NCBI RefSeq assembly: GCF_040219215.1
Contig: NZ_JAVJSX010000007.1
Span: 297,355 to 361,354 of the forward strand
Origin: Thalassobaculum_A sp040219215
Lineage (GTDB): Bacteria; Pseudomonadota; Alphaproteobacteria; Thalassobaculales; Thalassobaculaceae
Length of the DNA stretch: 64,000 bases
Direction: 5' to 3'
Shown here one piece after another: positions 8,963-17,720 of the stretch. The first letter of the stretch is position 1; each line of letters opens with the position of its first letter. The notes under the pieces were generated by a model. That model ran no database searches. It was not told the origin of the DNA and was given only the letters and a program-made list of their open reading frames with translations. The position numbers were made by a program, and so were the translations under genes.

Positions 8963-9970
8963 CTATTCGGCCGGGTCCTTCGGCGCAGCGGCCGAGATCA
9001 GCCCGGGCACGCCGTGGCGTGCCAGGGCGATCCGGCCTACGACCGTCCAGTCGACCAGCCGGTCGTCACCGCCGGTCGCCCGGCGGATCAGCGCCGTCGG
9101 ATCCTCCGGTGGCCAGTCGGCGGCCGAGTGGCCGGCCTCGATCGCGTCGACCTGGCTCTGGGTTGCATGCACCTCCAGGAACAGCCGGCCGCCCTGCCAG
9201 CCGACCTTGATCGACTGGTCGACGACATGCACCGGCGTGCCGGTCGGCACCGCGCCGAACAGCGCCTCGATGTCGGCCGGATACAGGCGGATGCAGCCAT
9301 GACTGACCCGGCGGCCGACCCCGTAGGGCCGGTTGGTGCCGTGAATGCGGTACAGCGGCCAGCCGAGCTCCAGGACATAGTCGCCGAGCGGGTTCTCGGG
9401 ACCCGGTGGCACGGCGGCGGGCAGTTCCGGGCGCTCCGCCCGGATCGACGCCGGCGGCCACCAGGTCGGGTTCTTGCGCTTGCCGGTCACCCGGGTCTCG
9501 CCGGCGGGGGTCTCGAGGCCCTCGCTGCCGATTCCGATCGGCATGCTGCGGACCCCGCCGTCGCGCGCGAAGTGATAGAGACGCAACTCCGCCAGATTGA
9601 TGACGATACCGCGGCGTGGTGCGTCGGGCAGGATATGTTCGCCGGGGATGACGAGCTCGCTGCCGACGCCCGGTCGCCAGGGGTCGACGTCCGGATTGGC
9701 GGCCGCCAGCTCGACGTAGCCGACCCCGTAGCTGACCGCGATGTCCACCAGCACCTCGCCGGCCGCGACGGTGTGCAGGCGGTTGCGGCCGATCAGATCG
9801 TTGCGCCCGGCAGTGGCGTCAGGGGCGGCGGCCAGCAGCGGGCCCGGGCCGCCGGCGATCGCGGCCGCCGCGGCAAGCAGTCGGCGACGGCAGGTCGTCG
9901 GTCCCCGCCGGCCGGGACCGTCCTCGCCGGGACCGTCCTCGGATGATCGGGTGCCGCCCAGCTGTCGCAT
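8963..9970 (-). CDS. L,D-transpeptidase (YkuD) with LysM-like domain
   Basis: Periplasmic enzyme of the ErfK/YbiS/YcfS/YnhG type, which cross-links peptidoglycan or attaches proteins to it. The 335-residue product has a basic, RRR-containing signal sequence (about 28-50; possibly Tat-type), a LysM-like region (HTVAAGEVLVDIAVSYGVGY ... VIPGEHILP) and the YkuD catalytic domain with HGTN and SHGCIRLYP, whose Cys is the nucleophile. Two ATGs nine bases apart (9979 and 9970) are possible starts. It begins about 20-30 bases after the pentapeptide-repeat gene, probably in one operon, and is convergent with the Lpp-like gene. Whether the substrate is that lipoprotein is inference. Confidence 0.92.
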   Translation of the reverse strand: MRQLGGTRSSEDGPGEDGPGRRGPTTCRRRLLAAAAAIAGGPGPLLAAAPDATAGRNDLIGRNRLHTVAAGEVLVDIAVSYGVGYVELAAANPDVDPWRPGVGSELVIPGEHILPDAPRRGIVINLAELRLYHFARDGGVRSMPIGIGSEGLETPAGETRVTGKRKNPTWWPPASIRAERPELPAAVPPGPENPLGDYVLELGWPLYRIHGTNRPYGVGRRVSHGCIRLYPADIEALFGAVPTGTPVHVVDQSIKVGWQGGRLFLEVHATQSQVDAIEAGHSAADWPPEDPTALIRRATGGDDRLVDWTVVGRIALARHGVPGLISAAAPKDPAE

Positions 9971-9999
9971 CGGTCCCATCGAGGTCGCCGCCGGCCGCG

Positions 10000-10512
10000 T
10001 CACCGGCAAAAGCTGATCGAGCCCTCGGCGCAGACCCGCTTGCCGTCGACCCAGGTCGCGCCCGACAGGTCGGCCCGGAAGAAATTGGCGTCGCGCAGCT
10101 TGGCGCCGGTCAGGTCGACCCCGCGCAGGTTGGCCGAGACCAGGCGGGCCTCGGCCAGGTCTGCGCCCTTGAACGAGGCGTTCTCGAGCTTGGCTTCGGT
10201 GAAGTCGGCGCCGCGCAGCCGGGCGCCGTCGAACACCGCCTCCTTGAGGTCGGCTCCCAGGAACCGGACCCGGCCGCCTTCCAGCCGCGAGAAATCGGTC
10301 CCGGCCAGGGTCGCCCGGTTGAAGCTGGCGTTGTCGAGCCGGGCGCCGGTCAGGTCGATGCGGGCCAGGTCGTAGCGGTCGAAGTTGCACTGCCGCCAGT
10401 CGACCCCGGGCTGCGGCGGGTCGGTACAGGCGGCCGAGGCGGTTCCCGCCGTCAGGATCAGCAGGGAGGCCGCGACGGCGGCGCGCAGCAGGGATCGTCC
10501 GGTGGATTTCAT
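10000..10512 (-). CDS. Exported pentapeptide-repeat protein
   Basis: A 170-residue protein with a signal peptide (hydrophobic core LLRAAVAASLLILTAGTASA) followed by about 20 A(D/N)LXX-type repeats (for example GADLKEAVFDGARLRGADFT), which fold as a right-handed quadrilateral beta-helix. Cysteines near both ends of the mature protein may form a disulphide. The start at ATG 10512 matches the signal peptide; the ribosome site is weak. It precedes the L,D-transpeptidase gene on the same strand, which suggests a periplasmic role, but no biochemical function can be assigned. Confidence 0.85.
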   Translation of the reverse strand: MKSTGRSLLRAAVAASLLILTAGTASAACTDPPQPGVDWRQCNFDRYDLARIDLTGARLDNASFNRATLAGTDFSRLEGGRVRFLGADLKEAVFDGARLRGADFTEAKLENASFKGADLAEARLVSANLRGVDLTGAKLRDANFFRADLSGATWVDGKRVCAEGSISFCR

Positions 10513-11501
10513 GGGACGAAACCTAGCACGCAGCCGGCGACGGAACAGCGAAAGCGAATCACTTTCGTGACGGCCCCGCGTGCCGGGACGGCGGGCGCGC
10601 GGGATCCTGGGGTCGGAAACGGAACGGGCGCCGAAGCCTCGCGGCCCCGGCGCCCGACCGTCGCCCGGCAAACCGGGCGCGACCACGCCGATGCGGAAGG
10701 TCCTCGGGAGCGCCTCGCGACTGTCTTTGGCACGGACTCCGCCGGCTATCCACCGACGGACGCTCCCGCAGCCGGCCCGTGAGCCCGCGAATCGACCCCA
10801 GCGTTCCGGCGATCCACCGGCCGCCCCTTCCCTTGGCCCGAAGGAACGGCCATGCCTCGGAGCGGAGATCTCCGGGCCCGGGCGGCGCGGCACGGGCGCG
10901 CCTCCCATCGGATCGCACGGGCCGCATCGGCGGCGGACCGGTGCCGGCCCCAGGAGAAGAGCCGGCACCCCGGACCGGGTCGGATCCCTCACGCGTCAGT
11001 CCCGGTGGCGGCCAGCGCCCCCCGAACCGTCGCGGTTCCGGATCCGAACCCCACGTGATGAAGGAATACTGCCCGAAAGACTTGCCCGCGACAATAAAAA
11101 ATGTAAAGTACCCGGCCCAATTTCGGATCGAATACTTATCAATACAAATAAACATGATCTCCATACATTATCCACGAGTTTATCCACAACGCAATTCTTG
11201 ACGTGTCGGCGACAGATCGCCGAAAAACAGGGAGTTGTACGGACGGGGCCGGCTGTGGTCGCCCGTCTGCCGAAATCTGGGGATAGCCGGCCTGTCGGTT
11301 ATCCACGCGCCGCCGGGGCCGCTGTATTGCGCGAATCGTCGGGTTTGTAGCGGCCCTTCGATGGTCTATAACGGCCGCGTCGACCCGGCGGCGCCGGCGC
11401 GCTAGCTTCGGGTCGGCTGGGTTCGGGTCGGGCGGGCGGCCGCAGGGGTGCCGCCCGGCAAGCGAAGGCCGTGAAGGGGATCTGCCCGTGAGGGGGTTCG
11501 A
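10513..11501. other. 989-bp region without genes, containing the candidate origin
   Basis: Open frames crossing this stretch have Arg/Pro-rich translations that resemble no protein, so I treat it as non-coding. The left part (10513-11080) is GC-rich with a short inverted repeat, CGAAAG at 10549-10554 and CTTTCG at 10562-10567. The middle (11086-11310) is AT-rich and holds DnaA boxes. The right part (about 11340-11501) is the leader of sdhC. Confidence 0.7.
11086..11310. other. Candidate chromosomal replication origin (oriC-like)
   Basis: A stretch of about 85 bp (11086-11170) is strongly AT-rich for this GC-rich region. Next to it lie DnaA-box sequences: TTATCCACG at 11168-11176, the perfect consensus TTATCCACA at 11180-11188, and TTATCCACG at 11299-11307. 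Weaker matches with two mismatches are TTATCAATA at 11136-11144 and, on the minus strand, TGGGGATAG at 11278-11286. An AT-rich unwinding region beside clustered DnaA boxes is the standard make-up of a bacterial origin. dnaA, hemE and parAB are not in the window, so this could instead be a DnaA-titrating or regulatory site upstream of sdhC. Confidence 0.55.
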
Positions 11502-11888
11502 ATGAGCGTTGACCGTCGGCCATTGTCGCCGCATCTCCAGGTTTACAAGCCGCAGCTCACCAGTGTGCTGTCGATCTCGCACCGCATCACCGGGGTCGCC
11601 CTGGCGGTCGGGACGCTGCTGCTGGCCTGGTGGCTGATCGCCGCCGCCGCCGGCCCGGACGCCTTTGCGGTGGTCCAGGGCTTCCTCGGCTCCTGGCTGG
11701 GCTATCTCATCCTGTTCGGGTTCAGCTATGCGCTGATGTACCACCTGTGCAACGGCATCCGGCACCTGTTCTGGGACGCCGGCTACGGCTTCGAGCTGGA
11801 GACCGTCTACAAGTCCGGCTGGGCGACGGTGATCGCATCGGCGGCGCTGACCGTGATCGCCTGGGCGATCGCGATCGTGTCGGCCTGA
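11502..11888 (+). CDS. sdhC: Succinate dehydrogenase cytochrome b556 subunit
   Basis: Membrane anchor of complex II, binding haem b and ubiquinone together with SdhD. The 128-residue protein opens with the family signature RPLSPHLQVYKPQLTSVLSISHRITG, has three membrane helices (about 28-48, 62-84, 103-125) and the haem-ligand region HLCNGIRHLFWD. GAGGGGG lies about 7 bases before the ATG. It is the first gene of sdhCDAB; the long leader upstream carries the candidate origin. Confidence 0.95.
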   Translation: MSVDRRPLSPHLQVYKPQLTSVLSISHRITGVALAVGTLLLAWWLIAAAAGPDAFAVVQGFLGSWLGYLILFGFSYALMYHLCNGIRHLFWDAGYGFELETVYKSGWATVIASAALTVIAWAIAIVSA

Positions 11889-11907
11889 GCGCGCGGAGGA
11901 AACGAGA

Positions 11908-12306
11908 ATGGCAGGCAATTCCGTGCGCTCGATGCGCACGCCGCTGGCCCGGGTCCGCGGGCTCGGTTCGGCGAAAGACGGCGTGCACCACTGGTGGGCG
12001 CAGCGCCTGACGGCGATCGCCCTGGTGCCGCTGACGCTGTGGTTCGTGGTCTCGGTCGCCGGCATGGCCGGGATGGACCACGCCGAGGCGGCGGCCTGGG
12101 TCGGCTCGCCGGCGGTCACGGTGCTGCTGGTGCTGCTGGTCGCCGCGACCTTCTGGCACGCCCAGCTGGGTGTCCAGGTGGTGATCGAGGACTATGTCCA
12201 TGGCGAGGGCTGCAAGCTGGCCGCCCTGATTGCCGTGAAGTTCGCAGCCGTCCTGCTGGCGGTCGCGACGATCGTCGCGGTGCTGCGACTGGCGTTCGGA
12301 GGCTGA
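11908..12306 (+). CDS. sdhD: Succinate dehydrogenase hydrophobic membrane anchor subunit
   Basis: Second membrane anchor of complex II, 132 residues with three membrane helices (about 34-56, 65-85, 103-128). It shows the family segment RVRGLGSAKDGVHHWWAQRLTAIAL, the conserved Ser/Arg region near the quinone site. It follows sdhC by 19 bases and precedes sdhA by 4 bases. Confidence 0.94.
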   Translation: MAGNSVRSMRTPLARVRGLGSAKDGVHHWWAQRLTAIALVPLTLWFVVSVAGMAGMDHAEAAAWVGSPAVTVLLVLLVAATFWHAQLGVQVVIEDYVHGEGCKLAALIAVKFAAVLLAVATIVAVLRLAFGG

Positions 12307-12310
12307 AGTC

Positions 12311-14101
12311 ATGGAAGCGTACAAGATCGTCGAGCATGAATACGACGTGGTGGTGGTCGGTGCCGGCGGCGCCGGGCTGCGCGCCGCCCTCGGCATGTCC
12401 ATGGAAGGCCTGAAGACCGCCTGCATCACCAAGGTGTTCCCGACCCGCAGCCACACCGTGGCGGCGCAGGGCGGCATCGGCGCCGCGCTCGACAACATGG
12501 GCGAGGGCGACAACTGGCGCTTCCACATGTACGACACCGTCAAGGGCTCCGACTGGCTCGGCGACCAGGACGCGATCGAGTACATGTGCCGCAACGCCAT
12601 CCCGGCGGTCATCGAGCTCGAGCATTTCGGCGTGCCGTTCTCGCGCACCGACGAGGGCAAGATCTACCAGCGGCCGTTCGGCGGCCACACGCTGAACCAC
12701 GGCAAGGCGATGGCCAAGCGCGCCTGCGCCGCCGCCGACCGTACCGGCCACGCCATCCTGCACACCCTCTACCAGCAGTCGCTGCGCAACCACGCCGAGT
12801 TCTTCGTGGAGTATTTCGCGCTCGACCTGATCATGGACGACGACGGTGCCTGCCGCGGCGTCATGGCGCTGTGCCTGGAGGACGGCACCATCCACCGGTT
12901 CCGAGCCCACCAGACGGTGCTGGCGACCGGCGGCTACGGCCGCGCCTACTTCTCCTGCACCTCGGCGCACACCTGCACCGGCGACGGCAACGCCATGGTG
13001 CTGCGCGCCGGCCTGCCGCTGCAGGACATGGAGTTCGTGCAGTTCCACCCGACCGGCATCTACGGCGCCGGCTGCCTGATCACCGAGGGCGCGCGCGGCG
13101 AGGGCGGGTACCTCACCAACTCCGAGGGCGAGCGCTTCATGGAGCGCTACGCGCCGACCGCCAAGGACCTGGCCTCGCGCGACGTGGTCAGCCGGGCGAT
13201 GACCATCGAGATCAACGAGGGGCGCGGCGTCGGTCCGAACAGCGACCACATCATGCTGCACCTGGAGCACCTGGATCCGGCGGTGCTGCACCAGCGGCTG
13301 CCGGGCATCTCCGAGACCGCCAAGGTGTTCGCCGGCGCCGACGTCACCAAGGAGCCGATCCCGGTGCTGCCGACCGTGCACTACAACATGGGCGGCATCC
13401 CGACCAACTACCACGGCGAGGTGATCGCGCCGACCGCCGCCGACCCGAACCGGGTGGTGCCCGGCCTGATGGCGATCGGAGAGGCGGCCTGCGTGTCGGT
13501 GCACGGCGCCAACCGCCTCGGCACCAACTCGCTGCTCGACATCGTGGTGTTCGGCCGGGCCGCCGCCCATCGGGCCGCCGAGACGGTGAAGCCGGGCGAG
13601 GGCCACAAGCCGATGCCGAACGACGCCAGCGAGAAGGCGATCGCGCGCCTGGACCGCATGCGCCAGGCCAAGGGCGGCACCAACGCCGGCGCCATCCGCC
13701 TCGACATGCAGCGCGCCATGCAGACCCACGCCGCGGTGTTCCGCACCGACGAGCTGATGCAGAACGGCCTGAAGAAGATCCACGAGGTCGCCGGCTCGAT
13801 GGCCGACGTCGGGCTGCACGACCGCTCGCTGATCTGGAACTCCGACCTGGTCGAGGCGCTGGAGCTCGAGAACCTGGTGAGCCAGGCGATCGTCACCCTG
13901 ACCTCGGCGTCGCTGCGCAAGGAGAGCCGCGGGGCGCACGCCCACGAGGACTTCCCGGACCGCGACGACGCGAACTGGATGAAGCACACCGTCATGTGGC
14001 TGGACGAGAAGAACCAGCACAAGACGATGTACCGCGACGTTCACATGAACACGCTTTCGAACGAGGTGGAGAGCATCCCGCCGGTGGCCCGCGTCTACTG
14101 A
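12311..14101 (+). CDS. sdhA: Succinate dehydrogenase flavoprotein subunit
   Basis: Oxidises succinate to fumarate with covalently bound FAD; part of both the TCA cycle and the respiratory chain. The 596-residue protein has the dinucleotide fold VVVGAGGAGLRAALG (about 15-29), the FAD-attachment region RSHTVAAQGGIGA, the active-site segments around HPTGIYGAGCLITEGARGEGG, and the helical C-terminal domain ending SNEVESIPPVARVY. Length and motifs are intact. It lies tightly between sdhD and sdhB. A 905-residue open frame on the opposite strand is an artefact of its codon bias. Confidence 0.97.
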   Translation: MEAYKIVEHEYDVVVVGAGGAGLRAALGMSMEGLKTACITKVFPTRSHTVAAQGGIGAALDNMGEGDNWRFHMYDTVKGSDWLGDQDAIEYMCRNAIPAVIELEHFGVPFSRTDEGKIYQRPFGGHTLNHGKAMAKRACAAADRTGHAILHTLYQQSLRNHAEFFVEYFALDLIMDDDGACRGVMALCLEDGTIHRFRAHQTVLATGGYGRAYFSCTSAHTCTGDGNAMVLRAGLPLQDMEFVQFHPTGIYGAGCLITEGARGEGGYLTNSEGERFMERYAPTAKDLASRDVVSRAMTIEINEGRGVGPNSDHIMLHLEHLDPAVLHQRLPGISETAKVFAGADVTKEPIPVLPTVHYNMGGIPTNYHGEVIAPTAADPNRVVPGLMAIGEAACVSVHGANRLGTNSLLDIVVFGRAAAHRAAETVKPGEGHKPMPNDASEKAIARLDRMRQAKGGTNAGAIRLDMQRAMQTHAAVFRTDELMQNGLKKIHEVAGSMADVGLHDRSLIWNSDLVEALELENLVSQAIVTLTSASLRKESRGAHAHEDFPDRDDANWMKHTVMWLDEKNQHKTMYRDVHMNTLSNEVESIPPVARVY

Positions 14102-14146
14102 CGCGACCGCTTCCGCACCGCTCCCACCAGCTGACGGGGACCATCG

Positions 14147-14926
14147 ATGGCCGAGTTCACCCTGCCCGCCAATTCCAAGGTCAAGATTGGCGACACCTAC
14201 AAGGCGCCCGACGGCGCCAAGCGCGTGAAGAAATTCAAGATCTACCGCTGGGATCCCGACAAGGGCGGCAACCCGCGGCTGGACACCTACGAGATCGACC
14301 TCGACGACTGCGCGCCGATGGTCCTGGACGCGCTGATCAAGATCAAGAACGAGATCGACACCACCCTGACCTTCCGGCGGTCCTGCCGCGAGGGCATCTG
14401 CGGGTCGTGCGCGATGAACATCGACGGCACCAACACCCTGGCCTGCTTGAAGCCGATCGACGAGGTCGACGGCGACGTGGCGATCTACCCGCTGCCGCAC
14501 ATGCCGGTGATCAAGGACCTGGTCCCCGACCTGACGGTGCCCTACACCCAGCTCGCCTCGGTGCAGCCCTGGCTGCAGGCCGACACCCCGCCGTCGCCGA
14601 CCGAGGAGCGAAGGCAGAGCCCGGAGGAGCGCGAGAAGCTCGACGGGCTGTGGGAATGCGTCCTGTGCTTCTGCTGCCAGACCTCGTGCCCGAGCTACTG
14701 GTGGAACGGCGACCGCTATCTCGGCCCGGCGGTGCTGCTGCAGGCCTATCGCTGGATCGCCGACAGCCGCGACGAGTACACCGGCGAGCGGCTCGACGCG
14801 CTCGAGGATCCGTTCCGGCTGTACCGCTGCCACACCATCATGAACTGCACCAAGACCTGCCCGAAGGGCCTGAACCCGGCCAAGGCGATCGCCGAGATCA
14901 AGAAGCTGATGGTGATGCGGCAGTAG
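14147..14926 (+). CDS. sdhB: Succinate dehydrogenase iron-sulfur subunit
   Basis: Carries electrons from SdhA to quinone through three clusters. The 259-residue protein shows the [2Fe-2S] motif CREGICGSCAMNIDG with a following TLAC, the [4Fe-4S] motif CVLCFCCQTSCP and the [3Fe-4S] motif CHTIMNCTKTCPKGLNP. It begins 45 bases after sdhA and ends the operon. All expected cysteines are present. Confidence 0.97.
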   Translation: MAEFTLPANSKVKIGDTYKAPDGAKRVKKFKIYRWDPDKGGNPRLDTYEIDLDDCAPMVLDALIKIKNEIDTTLTFRRSCREGICGSCAMNIDGTNTLACLKPIDEVDGDVAIYPLPHMPVIKDLVPDLTVPYTQLASVQPWLQADTPPSPTEERRQSPEEREKLDGLWECVLCFCCQTSCPSYWWNGDRYLGPAVLLQAYRWIADSRDEYTGERLDALEDPFRLYRCHTIMNCTKTCPKGLNPAKAIAEIKKLMVMRQ

Positions 14927-15039
14927 CCCGGCACGGGCGGCCTGGCCCGGTCGCCTCGTTCCGCCCTCCGATTGCCATCCTTTCGCCCGCTGGCTATGGT
15001 CGCCTCGCCGTCCGCGACCTCCGGACGAAAGGACCGATC

Positions 15040-15786
15040 ATGCCCCGAAACCACACCCTTCCCGTCGTTCTGATCCTCGCCGCCCTCGCCCTGCCGGCCG
15101 CCCCGGCCTGGGCGCAGAAGGCGGCCGAGTCCGACGCCGAGACCGCGATCGAGCGGCAGGGGCCGGCCGACGACGAGGTGACCCTGGAGCTGTCGGTCGA
15201 GGACTGGGTCGAGACCAGGACCGCGACGGTCCGGGTCGGCGCCGACCTGGCCGTCGAATCCGGCCGCTTCGGTGCCGCCCGCCAGGACCTGGTCGCCACC
15301 CTGCAGGGCTTCGGCACCGGCGCCGAATGGCGGATCGTCGACTTCGGCAAGCTCGGCGACGACGCCGGCTTCGAGCGCTGGCGCCTGGTTGCCGAGGCGC
15401 GGGTGCCGGAGGCGACGCTGGCCGAGCTCGCCGGCAAGACCAAGGACGCGACCAGGCCGGGCCGGGCCCTGTCGGTGGCCTCGATCGAGTACACCCCGAC
15501 CCTGGCCGAGCGCGAGGCGGTGCTGGATCGCCTGCGGGCCCGGGTCTACGACCGGGTCGCGGCCGAGATCGCGGCGCTCAACAAGGCGTTTCCGGACCGC
15601 AGGTTCCGGGTCCGCAGCCTGATGATGGGCACCATGCACCGGCCGATGCCGCAGATGATGACCATGGCGCGCGCCGAGGGCGCGATGGCCGGCAAGGCGA
15701 CCGACATGGGCGGCGGCCTGGCCGGCGCCGAGAAGGCGCAGATGACTGCACGGGTGACCCTGGCGGCGACCGTGCCGGCCGAGTAG
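15040..15786 (+). CDS. Exported protein of unknown function, possibly SIMPL/DUF541-like
   Basis: A 248-residue protein with a clear signal peptide (PVVLILAALALPAAPAWAQ). The mature part is acidic, with beta-rich segments (EVTLELSVEDWVETRTATVRV), a charged central helix (LDRLRARVYDRVAAEIAALN) and a Met-rich tract (SLMMGTMHRPMPQMMTMARA). The outline recalls the periplasmic SIMPL/DUF541 domain but the similarity is weak by eye. The start at ATG 15040 fits the signal peptide. It lies 113 bases after sdhB and 29 bases before an SDR gene. The Met-rich tract could bind metal; that is speculation. Confidence 0.75.
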   Translation: MPRNHTLPVVLILAALALPAAPAWAQKAAESDAETAIERQGPADDEVTLELSVEDWVETRTATVRVGADLAVESGRFGAARQDLVATLQGFGTGAEWRIVDFGKLGDDAGFERWRLVAEARVPEATLAELAGKTKDATRPGRALSVASIEYTPTLAEREAVLDRLRARVYDRVAAEIAALNKAFPDRRFRVRSLMMGTMHRPMPQMMTMARAEGAMAGKATDMGGGLAGAEKAQMTARVTLAATVPAE

Positions 15787-15815
15787 CAACGCGAATTGGC
15801 AACGGGAGGGGCAGG

Positions 15816-16565
15816 ATGTCCGGAAAGGTTCTGATCGTGACCGGCGGCTCGCGCGGCATCGGTGCCGCGGTGTGCCGCCGTGCCGCCGCCGACGGCTGGG
15901 ACGTGGCGGTGAACTACGCCGGCAACGCCGACGCCGCCGAGAAGACGGCGGCGGCGGTCCGCGCGGCCGGCCGCAAGGCGATCACGGTGCAGGGCGACAT
16001 GGCCGAGGAGGCCGACATCCTGCGGCTGTTCGAGACCGCCGAGCGCGAGCTCGGCCCGCTCGGCGGACTGGTCGCCAATGCCGGCATCACCGGCTCGATC
16101 ACCCGGGTCGAGGACATGACCGCCGACGCCATGCGCTCGGTGATCGGCCTGAACGTCATCGGCCTGATGATCGCCAACCGCGAGGCGGTCCGCCGGCTCT
16201 CGACCAGGCGCGGCGGTCAGGGCGGCGGGATCGTGAACCTGTCGTCGATCGCGCCGCGCATCGGCTCGCCGAACGAGTTCGTGCACTACGCCGCGTCCAA
16301 GGGCGCGGTCGACGCCTGGACCACCGGCCTCGGCCGCGAGGTCGCCGGCGAGGGCATCCGGGTCAACGCGGTGGCGCCGGGCATGATCGACACCGACATC
16401 CACGCCACCGCCGGTGCCCCGGACCGGGCGCAGCGGCTCGGCGCCACCGTGCCGATCGGCCGCGCCGGCACCGCCGAGGAGGTCGCCGAGGCGGTCGTGT
16501 GGCTGCTGTCGGACGCCGCCCGCTACTGCGTCGGAACGGTCCTGAACGTCAATGGCGGCCGCTGA
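15816..16565 (+). CDS. Short-chain dehydrogenase/reductase (SDR)
   Basis: A 249-residue classical SDR oxidoreductase. The NAD(P)-binding TGGSRGIG motif is near residue 8, the NAG motif follows in VANAGITGS, and the catalytic Tyr158-AASK-Lys162 with an upstream serine (LSS) is intact. The family ending GTVLNVNGGR is present. The start is ATG 15816, after GGGAGGGGCAGG. It overlaps the zapE start by 14 bases. Close relatives include 3-oxoacyl-ACP reductases and glucose dehydrogenases; the substrate cannot be told from sequence. Confidence 0.92.
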   Translation: MSGKVLIVTGGSRGIGAAVCRRAAADGWDVAVNYAGNADAAEKTAAAVRAAGRKAITVQGDMAEEADILRLFETAERELGPLGGLVANAGITGSITRVEDMTADAMRSVIGLNVIGLMIANREAVRRLSTRRGGQGGGIVNLSSIAPRIGSPNEFVHYAASKGAVDAWTTGLGREVAGEGIRVNAVAPGMIDTDIHATAGAPDRAQRLGATVPIGRAGTAEEVAEAVVWLLSDAARYCVGTVLNVNGGR

Positions 16566-17703
16566 GGCCGATCCGCCGGCGTCCGAGGCCGGGCCGCTCG
16601 CCCGCTACCGGGCGCGGGTCGGCTCGGGCGCGCTGAAGGGCGACGACGACCAGGAGGCCGCGGCGGCACGGCTGGACGAGCTGTCGCGGGCGGTCGACGG
16701 CTGGCAGGCGCGCTCGGCGTCCTCCGGCGGCTGGCTGTCCAAGCTCGGCCTGCGCCGCTCGCGGGACGCCGCCGCCCCGACCGGCCTGTACCTGTTCGGC
16801 CCGGTCGGCCGCGGCAAGTCCATGCTGATGGACCTGTTCTACGAGGCCGCCCCGGTGAGCGCCAAGCGGCGGGTGCACTTCCACGAGTTCATGCAGGAGG
16901 TGCACGGCCTGATCCACCGGTTCCGCCAGCAGGGCGGGGCCGGCGACTCGCCGATCCTGCAGGCCGCCGCGACCGTCGCCGAGCAGGTGTCGCTGCTGTG
17001 CTTCGACGAGATGGAGGTGCGGGACATCGCCGACGCGATGATCCTGGCGCGGCTGTTCACCGCCCTGTTCGAGCGCGGCGTTGTGGTCGTGACGACATCG
17101 AACCGGCCGCCCGACGACCTGTACAAGGGCGGCCTGCACCGCGACCGTTTCCTGCCGTTCATCGAGCTGCTGAAGGAGCGGCTGGACGTCGCCGACCTGG
17201 GCGACGGCACCGACTATCGGCGCGACCGGCTGGCCGGCGAGACCCTGTTCTTCACGCCGGCCGACGCCGATGCCCGTGCCGGCCTCGACCGGCTGTTCGG
17301 GGAGCTGTCCGGCGGTGCCGAGCCGGAACCCGACAGCGTGGTGGTGCTCGGCCGCGAGCTCGAGGTGACGCGGGCCGCCAAGGGGGTGGCGCGGTTCTCC
17401 TTCGAGGAGCTGTGCGGCCGGCCGCTCGGCCCCGGCGACTTCCTGGCGATCGCCCGGCGCTACCGGGCGGTGCTGATCGACGACGTCCCGGTAATGACCG
17501 ACGCGATCCGCGACCGCGCCCGGCGCTTCATGATGCTGATCGATGCCCTGTACGAGCGCCGGGTGTCGCTTGTGTGCTCGGCCGAGGCCGAGGCCGAGAG
17601 GCTCTACGCCGGCAGCGACTGGGGCTTCGAGTTCGACCGCACGGTGTCGCGGCTGATGGAGATGCGCTCGGCCGACTACTTCGCCGAGCCGCACCGGCCG
17701 TAG
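16552..17703 (+). CDS. zapE: ZapE (AFG1-like) ATPase
   Basis: A 383-residue P-loop ATPase of the AFG1/ZapE family, which associates with the division ring in bacteria and with membrane-protein quality control in mitochondria. Walker A is GPVGRGKS, Walker B is LLCFDEMEV, and the family blocks RVHFHEFMQEVHGLIH and VVTTSNRPPDDLYKGGLHRDRFLPFI are clear. In many alphaproteobacteria zapE lies near sdh and mdh; here it follows sdhCDAB with two genes between. The start overlaps the SDR gene, so the two are probably co-transcribed. Confidence 0.93.
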   Translation: MAAAEADPPASEAGPLARYRARVGSGALKGDDDQEAAAARLDELSRAVDGWQARSASSGGWLSKLGLRRSRDAAAPTGLYLFGPVGRGKSMLMDLFYEAAPVSAKRRVHFHEFMQEVHGLIHRFRQQGGAGDSPILQAAATVAEQVSLLCFDEMEVRDIADAMILARLFTALFERGVVVVTTSNRPPDDLYKGGLHRDRFLPFIELLKERLDVADLGDGTDYRRDRLAGETLFFTPADADARAGLDRLFGELSGGAEPEPDSVVVLGRELEVTRAAKGVARFSFEELCGRPLGPGDFLAIARRYRAVLIDDVPVMTDAIRDRARRFMMLIDALYERRVSLVCSAEAEAERLYAGSDWGFEFDRTVSRLMEMRSADYFAEPHRP

Positions 17704-17720
17704 GGAGATCGGAGGACCGG

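Noticed and set aside
10580..11350. 256-residue frame in the region before sdhC
   Set aside because: Its sequence is Arg/Pro-rich with no start site and crosses the DnaA boxes; I judge the region non-coding.
12116..14833. 905-residue open frame on the minus strand opposite sdhA
   Set aside because: The plus strand encodes intact SdhD, SdhA and SdhB; the long opposite frame is produced by GC-rich third codon positions and its translation is His/Val/Arg-rich without a known domain.
12586..15786. 1066-residue plus-strand frame
   Set aside because: It runs through sdhA and sdhB out of frame and only its last part, from 15040, is the true exported protein.
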